Source: Seminavis robusta
Lineage: Eukaryota > Bacillariophyta > Bacillariophyceae > Naviculales > Naviculaceae
Assembly: GCA_903772945.1 (NCBI GenBank)
Contig: CAICTM010000447.1
Span: 1 to 64,000, forward strand
Reading direction: 5' to 3'
DNA: 64,000 bases
Shown piece by piece: positions 19,715 to 29,596 of the stretch. The position numbers and the translations under genes are program-made. The notes beneath the pieces are model-generated. The model worked only from the letters and a program-made list of their open reading frames with translations, was not told where the DNA came from and ran no database searches. Each line of letters starts with the position of its first letter. Positions within the stretch are counted from its first letter, which is position 1.

Positions 19715-21010
19715 ATGACAAACCACTGTTCTGTTTCATCACCGGAGCGAAGGGAAGTGCTGATGTATAAGCCTCCAAAAGAAGCACCAGCTCTATCACT
19801 GGGAGAGCCTCTGCTTCTCTTGGAACCCACCCCGTCCTGCCCAAAAGATCGTGAAGGCATGTCGACCTGCACACCCTTGACCAAACCACCACCAGCGTCT
19901 TCGCAAATGAGTCTACCAGATAGCGAGACGAGTAGCAGCACTGAGACTCCTCGGCACTCTCCTGTTTCCCCGCTTCAGCCCCTCTGCCTTGACGATACCC
20001 CTCCCAACTACATCAACATGAGCAATCATAACTTCTTTGAGGCCAATCAAGTGCCAAACAACGTATTCGACTGGCAAATGCACTGTCAACATCAGTTTGA
20101 TCACTTCGGATCCATGAATGTAGAAGGAGATGACAGGAATGACATGCAGTACCGGTATCTTTACCCCAACATGATGGAATTTCCCGCAGACAAGCCACTC
20201 TTTCAGCAAGCTCCCTTTGTAGTCATCCCTCAACCGCTGAGACCCTTTGAAGGCCAGCTGTCGACGGCGCCACAACCCCAGCATCCATCACCTCCAGTGG
20301 TTCAGATTGGGGTTCCCTTCTTAGTCAATTACGATGACACCCTCACTTATGGACCTCAGCGACTTCCCACCCTCATGGAAGTCGAGGACGAAGATGACGA
20401 GTCTTCAGAATGCTCCCAAGACCAACTTGAACAAGACAGTGACAGTAGCATGTCCATGGATGCATGGCAGGCGGGTGACCATGTTGTCATCGAGCCGTCT
20501 CCCCAAGACCCAACTACAGAAGAAGACGAAGAGCATGTTGCCAATGGCAATGGTCAATCCACCTGCTATACCTTCGTCGATTGCTACCCTGATCACCATT
20601 GGGACGTTGTTAATGGTAACGACGTCCTCAATGATGCCATGTATTATCATGTCCTCGAGGTCAACCATGCCCGTGCGTCTAGCAATGTTATGCCTGTTGT
20701 CTTTCCTTCCATGCCGTCGCCGCCTCCCCTGCCTACTGTGGCTCCTTCGTTCTCTGGAGGAAGCCTTGTCAGGCCCCAACCTTTGCGAGTGGTTTGTCCA
20801 ACAACCATCGCGCCAGTTATAAGGCATGAGGAGGAGGAAGAAGTGGACGCCTATTCATCATCTGCTGAGCCAGCTGGGACGGCGGATGTGAAGCGCTGTC
20901 TGGAATGGTACCGCTCGTATTTGGACGAAGAAGGGGAGGCAGCTTTTTGTGGCTATCAGCACGAACCAATGGAAGGTCTATCCCAAGCAGCAGAAGCCAT
21001 CCTTCGCTAG
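19715..21010 (+). CDS. Hypothetical acidic protein
   Basis: Single exon, 431 residues from ATG 19715. No known domain. It is proline- and serine-rich at the N-terminus (about 1-110), has an acidic stretch VEDEDDESSECSQDQLEQ (about 221-238) and a second one near 270 (TEEDEEHV). The C-terminus, DVKRCLEWYRSYLDEEGE to the end, looks more ordered and may form a helix. The frame stays open for 1.3 kb and is followed by a convergent gene of similar acidic character at 21.4 kb. Expression and function cannot be judged. Confidence 0.55.
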   Translation: MTNHCSVSSPERREVLMYKPPKEAPALSLGEPLLLLEPTPSCPKDREGMSTCTPLTKPPPASSQMSLPDSETSSSTETPRHSPVSPLQPLCLDDTPPNYINMSNHNFFEANQVPNNVFDWQMHCQHQFDHFGSMNVEGDDRNDMQYRYLYPNMMEFPADKPLFQQAPFVVIPQPLRPFEGQLSTAPQPQHPSPPVVQIGVPFLVNYDDTLTYGPQRLPTLMEVEDEDDESSECSQDQLEQDSDSSMSMDAWQAGDHVVIEPSPQDPTTEEDEEHVANGNGQSTCYTFVDCYPDHHWDVVNGNDVLNDAMYYHVLEVNHARASSNVMPVVFPSMPSPPPLPTVAPSFSGGSLVRPQPLRVVCPTTIAPVIRHEEEEEVDAYSSSAEPAGTADVKRCLEWYRSYLDEEGEAAFCGYQHEPMEGLSQAAEAILR

Positions 21011-21354
21011 CAAGTAGCAAGCTGCTTTGGCAAGAACTCAAGCCAACAAGGGCTTCTCCCATGTCGCTCACTCGCAGTTTTAGACACGGAAGTATGTAGC
21101 TAGGCGACATTGGTCTATCTATCTTAGCTTTAGAAACCTTCATAACTACCACAATTGTACTACCAGCTAGTTCTCATCTACCTCCCGATTCTACCATCTC
21201 CGACAGAATGCTGCCAGCTAAAACGAATACATGTACCTGTAATTGAAAAAGCGTATTTCAAGTTCCAAATCAGTTTGGCCAACATGCCAAGCATTCCCAA
21301 CACGCACCGCTAACATCTCTCTACTGCGTGGACACCTCTCTGCGACCGAAGCCT
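21011..21354. other. Convergent intergenic spacer
   Basis: 344 bp between two convergent hypothetical genes. Nothing recognised beyond probable 3' untranslated sequence. Confidence 0.45.
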
Positions 21355-22245
21355 TTAGTAATCTTCTTCATCGAATGGAAACATAGACATGGATTCTTCG
21401 TTTCTCAGTTCTTCCTTTTCCTTAGTCGCTCTTCGTGAAGTGCCACCTGTGGGTGAAGCCACAATGTCTTCTTCGTAGTCACCTTCACGTACGACAGGTA
21501 GAAGCTCTTTTCTGACTTCAATTATCGGCTGAAACGAGTCGAATGTGCTCTCACTTTTCTCAGCATTTTCACACTTTGGCACATTCCTGTTGGTCGTTTC
21601 CTCTTCATTCTCTTCGTGGAGAACTGGTAGGCCGTTCATAACACCCAGGAAGTAGGCTGTCGGACTGGCAAGAACACCACTGTGTTCCGTTCCAACTTCC
21701 AAGTACATTACATTGTCTTCGTCATCGAGCTCTGGTTCGATTGACATCGTGCCGTCGTTGTCATTTTCATCATTTGCGTTGGAACCCAAGGAGACAGTGT
21801 CAACTTGATTGAGAGTCCATAGATGGCAATCTTCCGGGCTATGATTATGAGGACTATGCCTGAACACGCAAGTGTGTCTGGCATGTCTCTTGATGGTAGG
21901 GCGATTGGTTTCATTGGGATCGAAAAAATCAGATGGGTCTTTGCAACGTTCCAGTGACAATGAGATCTTTTCTGTGCTCGAAGATACACCATGTGCAGGG
22001 GACGAGTTGTTCATCGCAGTGTTGTTTTGGACTTCTTGAAGAGGGCATTGTTGATTTTCCTGAACATTGTTTTCCTCGCTCAGAATCATTTTGCTATCTT
22101 CGTCTTCCTCGCCTATTTTGATTGCCTCGATGGAAAGGTTGCCAATGCTTGGATCGTTTTCGCTATCAATTACATCCATTCTGGAACTGCGAGAGGGGAC
22201 TTCCTCGTCCCTTCTAAGAAGTTGAGCGGGCATCGATTGTACCAT
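21355..22245 (-). CDS. Hypothetical acidic protein
   Basis: Single exon, 296 residues from ATG 22245. No known domain. It is rich in Glu, Asp, Asn and Ser, has a histidine-rich patch RHARHTCVFRHSPHNHSPED near residue 118, and a more ordered-looking segment NVMYLEVGTEHSGVLASPTA (about 185-204). It ends FPFDEEDY. No signal peptide or membrane segment. Low complexity and lack of a recognised fold leave function open. Confidence 0.5.
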   Translation of the reverse strand: MVQSMPAQLLRRDEEVPSRSSRMDVIDSENDPSIGNLSIEAIKIGEEDEDSKMILSEENNVQENQQCPLQEVQNNTAMNNSSPAHGVSSSTEKISLSLERCKDPSDFFDPNETNRPTIKRHARHTCVFRHSPHNHSPEDCHLWTLNQVDTVSLGSNANDENDNDGTMSIEPELDDEDNVMYLEVGTEHSGVLASPTAYFLGVMNGLPVLHEENEEETTNRNVPKCENAEKSESTFDSFQPIIEVRKELLPVVREGDYEEDIVASPTGGTSRRATKEKEELRNEESMSMFPFDEEDY

Positions 22246-22705
22246 GGTGGCTGAGAGTTGTTGCGTGGCTTATTGAGAGTACGTACTGCCGAACTGAGAC
22301 TTCAATCGGTTATGGCGAAAGATGGAAGCAGATGAATGGCATTGATCGCAAAATGTGACGAAAGAGCGATTTTTCCGGGAGCACTCCCGCGGCTCGCCTG
22401 TACTGGAACATTTATGCAACCTCTATCCTTATATTTTTAAGCCAGCAAGAGAAGTTAGACCATGGCGTCTCTTCCAGGCGATCTCTCGCCTCAAACATCT
22501 CTAACGTTGGGTAGATGTACCGGTATCATAGCATGTGAACATTCTAAAGGAAAAGGCCAACAACAGTACAATAATACAGTTAACACTATCTCTGTATCCA
22601 ATGTATACTCTGGAATCTAGCTAACTAGCTAGCTAGGCTTCGAACGCTGTTGCCAGCACTTTCCTTTTGGAAAAGGGAAGTCAACGCTTTGCTTGATCTT
22701 TTTTA
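22246..22705. other. Intergenic spacer
   Basis: Upstream of the 296-residue gene and downstream of the flavin reductase gene. A CTAGCTAACTAGCTAGCTAG run lies at about 22617-22636; nothing else recognised. Confidence 0.45.
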
Positions 22706-23496
22706 TTAGCAAACTCCTGTCTCATCGCGTTGTCGTTTCATGGCAACGGCCATCCACTCTAGCTGGTCCAGCATGGCTGGCAATTGTTTCAGCAGCCGTT
22801 CGGATCCCTCCTTGGGTTTGCCGTCACTGTCCAACAAGCCTTCGGTATTTGGCAGACCACAAAGTTTGGATACGGGGAGGCAACCTAGCTCATGACACAT
22901 GGTGCAAATGGCCACTGCGGCTCTCATGCCAGCGAATGGTCCCGGAGAATACGTGAGAATGGCAGATGGCTTGCAAGCATAACAGGATCCACCAAAATGG
23001 CCCATCACCGATGCCAAAGCAGGAGGAACCGCATGATTGTATTCTGGGCTGACAACAAGGTAGCAGTCGGCACCACAAATGGTCTCTTTGAGTGCCTGAG
23101 CTTTTGGGGGAAGTTCTTTCAAAAAGAAAGTGGGAGTAGACAAGGCACCGTTGCTAATTTCTGCTAGAGCTCCGCCGTCGCCAAACACTTCCACAGGGTC
23201 GACAACAGTAAAATCGTGCTTGATGGTATCTGATCCCAGTTCCTTGCTTCGAGAGGTCAATATTTCCTTTACCCAGCTCACAACACGATCACCGAGGCGA
23301 GCATCTCCGCCCTACATAGAAAGGTGATGTCATGTGGGTTAATGGTGAGGCGGAGACAACGGGAGGCAACAAATAAATACATGTACATGTAATGCACCAA
23401 CAACGAACCGTCGATAACAGGTTGACTTACCCAGAAAGGCACCACCGTTTTGGCAGATCCCATGAAAACGACAGTCTTGAGAGTCTTGGTGGGCAT
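22706..23496 (-). CDS. NADPH-dependent FMN reductase-like flavoprotein
   Basis: Two exons, 23496-23431 and 23311-22706, joined in phase 0 across a 119-nt GTAAGT...TAG intron, give 223 residues. The flavodoxin-like fold is clear. The N-terminal strand and phosphate loop [10 protein letters not shown] (8-17) runs into GDARLGDRV across the intron. [12 protein letters not shown] sits at about 110-121, the FMN-binding P-E-Y-N motif of the NADPH:FMN reductase family (ArsH, azoreductase and chromate reductase relatives). [19 protein letters not shown] follows. Such enzymes reduce free flavin or quinones with NAD(P)H in the cytosol. No targeting peptide is seen. The gene is divergent from a P450 whose start is about 0.3 kb away, so they may share a promoter. 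Exact substrate unknown. Confidence 0.83.
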
Positions 23497-23801
23497 TGTA
23501 TCTGTGTCTATTGTACCGTACTAGTAGTGGTGAGTGGTTCTTTCAACCAACGGCAAAGTGATTGCTTCGTGGAGAGGTGAGAGCGGCGAAAGATCCGAAA
23601 GATCCACCGCAATAATATTGCTATTTTAAAAGTTCCGATGGTGCATGCTCTTGCTTGGGATGCATCCTTGGTACAATGGCCTCACTTGGCAAAAATGCAC
23701 AACACAGACAGGCACAGACAACATGTCGAGCAACCCAGGCTAAGCTACTATCAAAAGCTGAGAACATCCATCGAACAATCTATCTGAAAAAGTCAGGGAA
23801 A
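23497..23801. promoter_or_regulatory. Putative bidirectional promoter region
   Basis: About 305 bp separate the ATG of the flavin reductase (minus) from the preferred ATG of the P450 (plus). Both promoters must lie within or near this stretch. No specific box was identified. Confidence 0.4.
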
Positions 23802-25496
23802 ATGGAGATATTTTCCTTGGACGACTTTTCGGTATCTGCAGCCCTCTTGGGCTTGACTGTGGTCGGAACCTCCATGGCGATTGTTTGGTTCACGGTGAAA
23901 AGGAACCAAATGGCCCAAAAGGCGGAAACCTCGCCGTTTCCTGGACTCCCTACAGCACCTGGTGCTCATTGGCTGCTAGGGCACCTTCCCCGAATGGAGC
24001 AACCAAATGGATTTCTTGGGAGCAAGTATGTCTTTCAAGACTACGCAGACAAGACAACAGGACTTTGTGCTGTTTGGGCTGCCAATAAACGAGCCTTGTC
24101 AGTCCTAAGTGGCAACGATGCCAAGACAATTCTAAAGGCAAGTCGCACCAAAGCTTCACACAGTTATGTCACTTTGCATTTCCAAAAGTTTCTGGGAAAG
24201 AAAAACATGGTCACTCTGCAAGGCAAGGAATGGAAACTCTACCGAACAGCCGTCCACAAGTCCTTTACGCCAGCCATGATGGAACAGTCTCAAAATATCA
24301 TCACAACGGTTGGAAAGACTCTGGCAGAATCGCTCCTGAAGGAAATCCACCAGAAGCAAGAAGAAAAACATACTAGTAATATGAAAAGGGAAATTCACCC
24401 GTTGATGAAAATGGCCACTGCAGATGTTTTTTTTGCCACAATGCTGGGGGTGGACCTTCAGGCTTGCTCACATTTGGAATTGCCGACCATGGCAACATCC
24501 TTCGAGTTTTTGGCTAGTGAATTCTCTCGGCGAATTCGCTCGCCTCTGGATATCACAGCATCACAATACTACTTGCCCACCAAGGCAAACCAGAAGCATG
24601 CGGAGCACCACCGCGCCATCCAATCGTATATAATGGACCAATTATTGACGCAGCAAAAGCAAACATCTTCCAGCAACGATAAGGATTTCCTGGAGAACAA
24701 CCAGAACAAGAACAACAATCTACTCTATCACATTTGGAAGGCTGCCGAGTCAGAAGCCGCTACAGTTGGAGAGACTGTGGACATGGAAGCTGTCTGTGAT
24801 GTTGCCATGACTCTATTCTTTGCAGGATATGACACTACGAGTATCACTCTAGCGTATGCAATCTATTTGTTGGTCAAACATCCTGAGATCTATCGAAACT
24901 GCCTAGAAGAGATTGACGCTGTGCTTGGTGGAACTGAAAAAGACTTTACTGGACCTGAGCAACTGCCGTACACACAAGCTGTCATTTATGAGACGCTACG
25001 CCTATATCCCCCTGCCACTTTGGTTGCTCGGGCATTGGAGAAGGACATGGAACTCCATGGGCATACCTTTCCCAAGGGAACTTCATGCTATGTTCCCATC
25101 TGGCTGATTCAGAGACATGAAATGAACTTTCCTCGCCCCTTGGAGATGCGGCCGGATCGATGGGTGCGGTGGCAACAAGCTCCTACAGACAACGAGAGCA
25201 ATGCCACCAGCAGTACCCGCAAAAGCAAATGGGAAGAGCGACCACCAGATGATGACGACAACCTTGCAACGGATATTGCACCCGCAAATCAGGATGCCTT
25301 TGTGGCATTCTCCCTGGGGGCGCGTAATTGTGCGGGGCGCAGTTTGGCCATCAGAGAATCTGTCACAATACTCTCCTGCTTACTCCACAAACTTCAGTTT
25401 GAATTGGTTGATCCATCCTACCAAGTTCATTCCATAGTGAAACTGCTCAATCAACCTGATGATGGACTGCCCATGATCATCAAAGCTCGAAGGTGA
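23802..25496 (+). CDS. Cytochrome P450 monooxygenase
   Basis: Single exon; ATG 23802 gives 564 residues with a membrane anchor near the N-terminus (AALLGLTVVGTSMAIVWFTV), typical of an ER P450. An upstream in-frame ATG at 23676 would add 42 residues without a signal, so 23802 is preferred. P450 motifs appear in order: a proline-rich turn after the anchor (PFPGLPTAPG), I-helix AGYDTTS, ExxR in YETLRLYPP, the aromatic region MRPDRW, and the heme loop FSLGARNCAGR with the Cys ligand (residue 510). Overall it resembles the CYP4/CYP97-type clans, but family assignment needs a tree. It would catalyse oxygenation of a hydrophobic substrate using a reductase partner. About 30 residues of Asn/Asp-rich linker precede the heme loop. 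The divergent neighbour is a flavin reductase. Confidence 0.9.
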   Translation: MEIFSLDDFSVSAALLGLTVVGTSMAIVWFTVKRNQMAQKAETSPFPGLPTAPGAHWLLGHLPRMEQPNGFLGSKYVFQDYADKTTGLCAVWAANKRALSVLSGNDAKTILKASRTKASHSYVTLHFQKFLGKKNMVTLQGKEWKLYRTAVHKSFTPAMMEQSQNIITTVGKTLAESLLKEIHQKQEEKHTSNMKREIHPLMKMATADVFFATMLGVDLQACSHLELPTMATSFEFLASEFSRRIRSPLDITASQYYLPTKANQKHAEHHRAIQSYIMDQLLTQQKQTSSSNDKDFLENNQNKNNNLLYHIWKAAESEAATVGETVDMEAVCDVAMTLFFAGYDTTSITLAYAIYLLVKHPEIYRNCLEEIDAVLGGTEKDFTGPEQLPYTQAVIYETLRLYPPATLVARALEKDMELHGHTFPKGTSCYVPIWLIQRHEMNFPRPLEMRPDRWVRWQQAPTDNESNATSSTRKSKWEERPPDDDDNLATDIAPANQDAFVAFSLGARNCAGRSLAIRESVTILSCLLHKLQFELVDPSYQVHSIVKLLNQPDDGLPMIIKARR

Positions 25497-26038
25497 CAAC
25501 TCTACTTTCTTGCAAAACGGCACTTTGTGCCTTCCAGCTAGTTGTTTTCATCAATCGCCGCGCAGAGCAGCTGAATCGAATCGAATCAAATCAAATCAAA
25601 TCTTCAAGAACCATAAGAATACTGTAAGCAGTGACCGGACTCAGGGAGAAGTGTTGCGATGAGCCAGACGCGACACATCTTTTCGAAGAGAGCTGCTTCG
25701 ACACCTTCTGGCTTGCGGGAGAAGACCAGATGAAATGCAACACGAGGTGTTTCTATGGTTATCAATCAATATAGTGATGTTTAGATATCAAGTGTGAAGC
25801 AACAATTGATCGTAGTGCAAGAGATATTCCTAACCTATCGATTCGCCGTCAGAAAGCGGCGAAGCCGAAACTGCTTTTGTGAGTCAATTTTGAGACGTCT
25901 CATGTTTCGTTAGGATTTGCCTCCAGTCTACGTCCTTCAACCTTCATGTATGACCGCCACAGAGCACAACGCTGTACCGGTACATGTACTGTTGGACTTC
26001 CAGTGAAGGCTAAGACTCCCCGCAACACCTATGATGAA
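25497..26038. other. Convergent intergenic spacer with GAATC repeat
   Basis: Separates convergent P450 and MORN genes. A GAATCGAATCGAATCAAATC tract lies at 25573-25602. Nothing else recognised. Confidence 0.5.
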
Positions 26039-27517
26039 TCATACCGGTAGTGCCAAAAGACTGCCATCCTCTTTCTGCCCCTTTCCTCTCCCAACAAACG
26101 TATTGCGAACGAAATCACCGCGAAACATTTGGTTTCCTTTGCGATAGCAATAGGTCCCCTTTCCATGCATTTCTCCATAAGCAATTTCCCCGATGTAAAC
26201 ATCTCCAGTCTTGAGAAATTGAAGTGTCCCCGCCCCGTGTGGACAACCACTTTCAGGGTGGATTGTTCCAGAATAAAGTGCTTTTTGTCTGCCATATTTC
26301 CTTTCAATGACTACTGTCATGCATCGGACTCGACTCTCGTCCTGAACCTGGTCTTTGTCCTTCTCCCTGTTGGAGTGTTGCTCGCCCTCTATACAATGAA
26401 CTCTGGCAGGTGGTGTCTCTTCGAGGGAAGGTAGCTGTAGAGCTGCCCGATCGAAGTGCGGCGAGTGACCAGCTTGTGATGTCCATCGCGGCCTCAAATC
26501 AGCCCTCGTGGACGAGTGTCTCGACTGCGGAGTTGCCGGATGATTGATTCCGCCGTTTGATGATGTTTGGGACAAGGAACGCCTAGAAGTTTTGGGTGTC
26601 CATTTGGATCGATTGAGAAAGGGTCGAATGACGGGGAGGGTATCGTCGTCATCAGTGGGACAAGGTCGTATTCTAGGGACAGCATCTCTGGTCTTGCTAG
26701 GGTGCTGGGCAAAGGTGACGCCAGAATAGTCGTCATCATTGTTGTTGCTGTTGGTGTCGGCGGTTGCTCCTTTTTGTTGCTGAATCTCCACATGAAAGGG
26801 GATATCCCACGGCCCCAAAAGATCGGTGTACGTTTTGTCTTCGTAATTGGTCCTTGCAGTTGCGTTGTCATCATTCCCGTTGACATTGCTTGGAACAGCA
26901 ACAGCCCTGTTGTTGGACAACAGGTCTTGGCCAATGTTATGTCGAGCACAAAGGTCGGCATATTCCTGCAGCTTTTGCCTTAGGAATCGAATTTGCTCTT
27001 CTTGATGCTTTATGGTGAGTGTCCGGATGACACAAGATGCTGCCATGCACTCCCGATGCACGGCTCCTGGTGGATGCTGGTCTGGATCATCAACAGACGA
27101 TGGTGCCGATTGAGCATTGGGAGTTGTGTGGTCAGTGCTCTCGTAGTCGGTACTCCTGCACGTCGTGTTGGTTCCAGAATCATCGGCGTGAATGACCGAG
27201 AACGCCAAGGCCTTGATCGTATCACTATCTCCTGGAAGGCGGTCTTGTCCTTCCACGTCCGTGTTTTCTAAGCTGTTTTCCACCAAATTGGCTTGACATG
27301 TACGGTAGCTGTTGGGGGTCGAAGACGTGTAAACTGACCCGCCTTCTTTCTCAGTCGTTGCCACTGACAGGGCTTCATTGGTGTGACTAAGGTTCTCCTC
27401 GACGGTGAAGAGCTCTAGGGATAACGCTGAAAACGATTCAGTGTAAGGAAAGACATCGTCTCCGAAAGGATCTTCCGCAAAGAAGTCCTCGGAGAATATA
27501 TCCACAGTGGACTGCAT
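26039..27517 (-). CDS. Coiled-coil protein with C-terminal MORN repeats
   Basis: Single exon, 492 residues from ATG 27517. Residues 1-160 are acidic and Ser/Thr-rich. A short coiled coil (IKHQEEQIRFLRQKLQEYAD) lies near 165-190. A long Asn/Asp/Arg-rich disordered region follows. The last ~95 residues begin RCMTVVIERKYGRQKALYSG, a header similar to the other MORN genes here, then three MORN repeats: YSGTIHPESGCPHGAGT, YIGEIAYGEMHGKGT and FRGDFVRNTFVGRGKG. The family call rests on these repeats. A scaffold or membrane-contact role is possible, but nothing in the sequence specifies a partner. Confidence 0.72.
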   Translation of the reverse strand: MQSTVDIFSEDFFAEDPFGDDVFPYTESFSALSLELFTVEENLSHTNEALSVATTEKEGGSVYTSSTPNSYRTCQANLVENSLENTDVEGQDRLPGDSDTIKALAFSVIHADDSGTNTTCRSTDYESTDHTTPNAQSAPSSVDDPDQHPPGAVHRECMAASCVIRTLTIKHQEEQIRFLRQKLQEYADLCARHNIGQDLLSNNRAVAVPSNVNGNDDNATARTNYEDKTYTDLLGPWDIPFHVEIQQQKGATADTNSNNNDDDYSGVTFAQHPSKTRDAVPRIRPCPTDDDDTLPVIRPFLNRSKWTPKTSRRSLSQTSSNGGINHPATPQSRHSSTRADLRPRWTSQAGHSPHFDRAALQLPSLEETPPARVHCIEGEQHSNREKDKDQVQDESRVRCMTVVIERKYGRQKALYSGTIHPESGCPHGAGTLQFLKTGDVYIGEIAYGEMHGKGTYCYRKGNQMFRGDFVRNTFVGRGKGQKEDGSLLALPV

Positions 27518-29596
27518 CTCCCTTCAACAACCTCAATAGATCAATCGTATTCAAACAAGATGGATGGATGTATGTGCATTCGCCTCTTCTCTGTTGCCCC
27601 TGGTACTAGCTACGGTAGATAGGCTGGGCGCAGACGATTGAAAGCAACGGGCATAGAGTACCCTACCGGTGTTAGATAATACTTGCATGAATGATGCATG
27701 CAAGAGGTCCATCCGTTCGGGTCCGTTAGAATTGAAAAAATGAGGCTGTCTTGGTAATTGAAAACATGTTCAGGTGGCCCGACTCTCAGGTAAAGCGTCC
27801 TCACAAAAATTTATGCCTCCGCTTTCATAGCCACTTGGGTCCCGTTCAACTTTCTCTTCACCCCTGCCCTGGCACTACTACAGGCTGAATCCGATCTATC
27901 GTTACAAACGCAAGCACGGTCCCGCTAGGACATTCGAATGCGAACTACGACATCAGGACTAAAAGACTTAATTTACTCGTAAAAGACTTAGAGGATTACA
28001 TCACTGGTTCCCAGCCACACGTACTGTATCCTCTTTTTCATTCTTTCGATCCAACTTTATGAAGTGCTCTATTGACTCTATCAAGATGATGCTTCTCCTC
28101 TACAGCGGCAACTCCTCTTAACAAAGGCTACTACTCACCACCATGACAGGCTCCTCTTGGTTGGCTAGGCTGGGAAGCGGCAGCCGTCCGATCGTTCGAT
28201 CGGCCGATGTCGACCATCGATTCGTTTGATGACTTCTTCTTCCACGGAGCGACCATGACGCTTCCTCTTCCACGGAACGACGACGCCTCTACGGCAACAA
28301 CAAGCGACTACTACTAGAACAACAAGCGACGCCTCGTCAATGGCACTAGCACTGGCACTGGCAACAAGCTCCTTCGGTTCGATGGCTCAATTCGGTCTTC
28401 TTCCTGCTTCCACGTAGCCTCTTTCACGGAGCGACCATGAGGATCACGTCCTCTTCCTCTTCCACGGAGTTGCCTCGAGCCTACGTACGACACTGCTACT
28501 GCAAAAGCAACAAGCGGCAGCTCCTCTACTACTGCTTTGACGGACTACAAACATGAGAAATCTGCTCAATTTTTCCACCTTGGAGCCGACAATCCTCTTT
28601 TGAAACTTTGGGATGAGTGCTCCAGCCTTCATCCAAAGCCAACCATTCATTTGCAGGACTCTACAGTGCGGATTGAGTGCTTGGAGTGATGGTTTCAGCA
28701 CCTTTCCCATGGAGAAATCCATAGCAGAGTGACAACAAAATGGAATCCAAGCCTGAGTTTTCCTAGATCCTCCATAGGAAACATTGGAGATAGCTGAGTC
28801 CCTTCAAGAGGTGGCTCTGTGAGTGTGTTGGAGGGCTAGTCCTCTGACAGACTCAGCTAGAACAATGTATTGGTAAAGCTAATAGCCATTTGGTCAACAC
28901 TGTTGCCATGGTGGTAAAATTCATTTTAGTTTCTTCAATCTTTTCTTTGTGGGAAGCAGTCATTGCTATGCAGGATTCGCGAAATGACCAATTCGTGTTT
29001 GAAATGATCACTTCCATTTCTTTTGGCCAAAACGAGAACCCTATTTTTACACCTGTCAGCGGCAAATAAAGTCATCCTGTAGCTAGTACCAGTACTGTAA
29101 AGGTATCTGCTCCCCATGAAACTGGGAATACAACCGTGTACATGGAGTACCAGGCTCTACGTGTTACCCTGTCTTTCCTTATGTTTGCGGTGTTTTGACC
29201 ATTCTCGCTCACTGGAACATCGATACTGGTATAAACGAAGGAGGGAATCCTGCTTTGAATCGACCAAGGGAATGTCGAAGCCAACGGAATCTCGAAAACG
29301 AAGAAGAAGAAGAAGAAGTTAATCCAAGCAAAAGATCGCAAAGTCACTCGAAACTCGAAACTCGAAAACTCGCAAAGTCCTGACTACTACTACTAGCTAG
29401 TAGCTACTAGTACACTTCGCTCGAAACTCCCAAGTCCACGAACGGCAAAGGCAAAGTCGCTCAGATCACAAACAAGATAACAAAACACAACAAGAAACCG
29501 ATAATTTCTTAACACTAAAATTTCTTAACACATAAAATTTGTTTTTGCTATGCCTACAGCAGGATCGCGCTGTAGGCTGGAGACCACCAAGGCAGC
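27518..29596. other. Repeat-bearing non-coding region
   Basis: About 2 kb with no recognised gene. 28070-28560 carries imperfect repeats of CTTCCACGGAGCGACCATGA (28235 and 28425 regions) and is related in inverted orientation to 12866-13185. A short CTCGAAACTCGAAACTCGAAAA tandem lies near 29346-29367 and CTAGTAGCTACTAG words near 29395-29410. Confidence 0.5.
28070..28480. repeat. Dispersed repeat block (inverted relative to 12.9-13.2 kb)
   Basis: Segments such as ACTCTATCAAGATG followed by CAGCGGCAACTCCTC, and CACCACCATGACAGGCT, match the reverse complement of sequence at about 12870-13185 with substitutions and small gaps. Two internal copies of CACGGAGCGACCATGA are also present. Confidence 0.55.
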
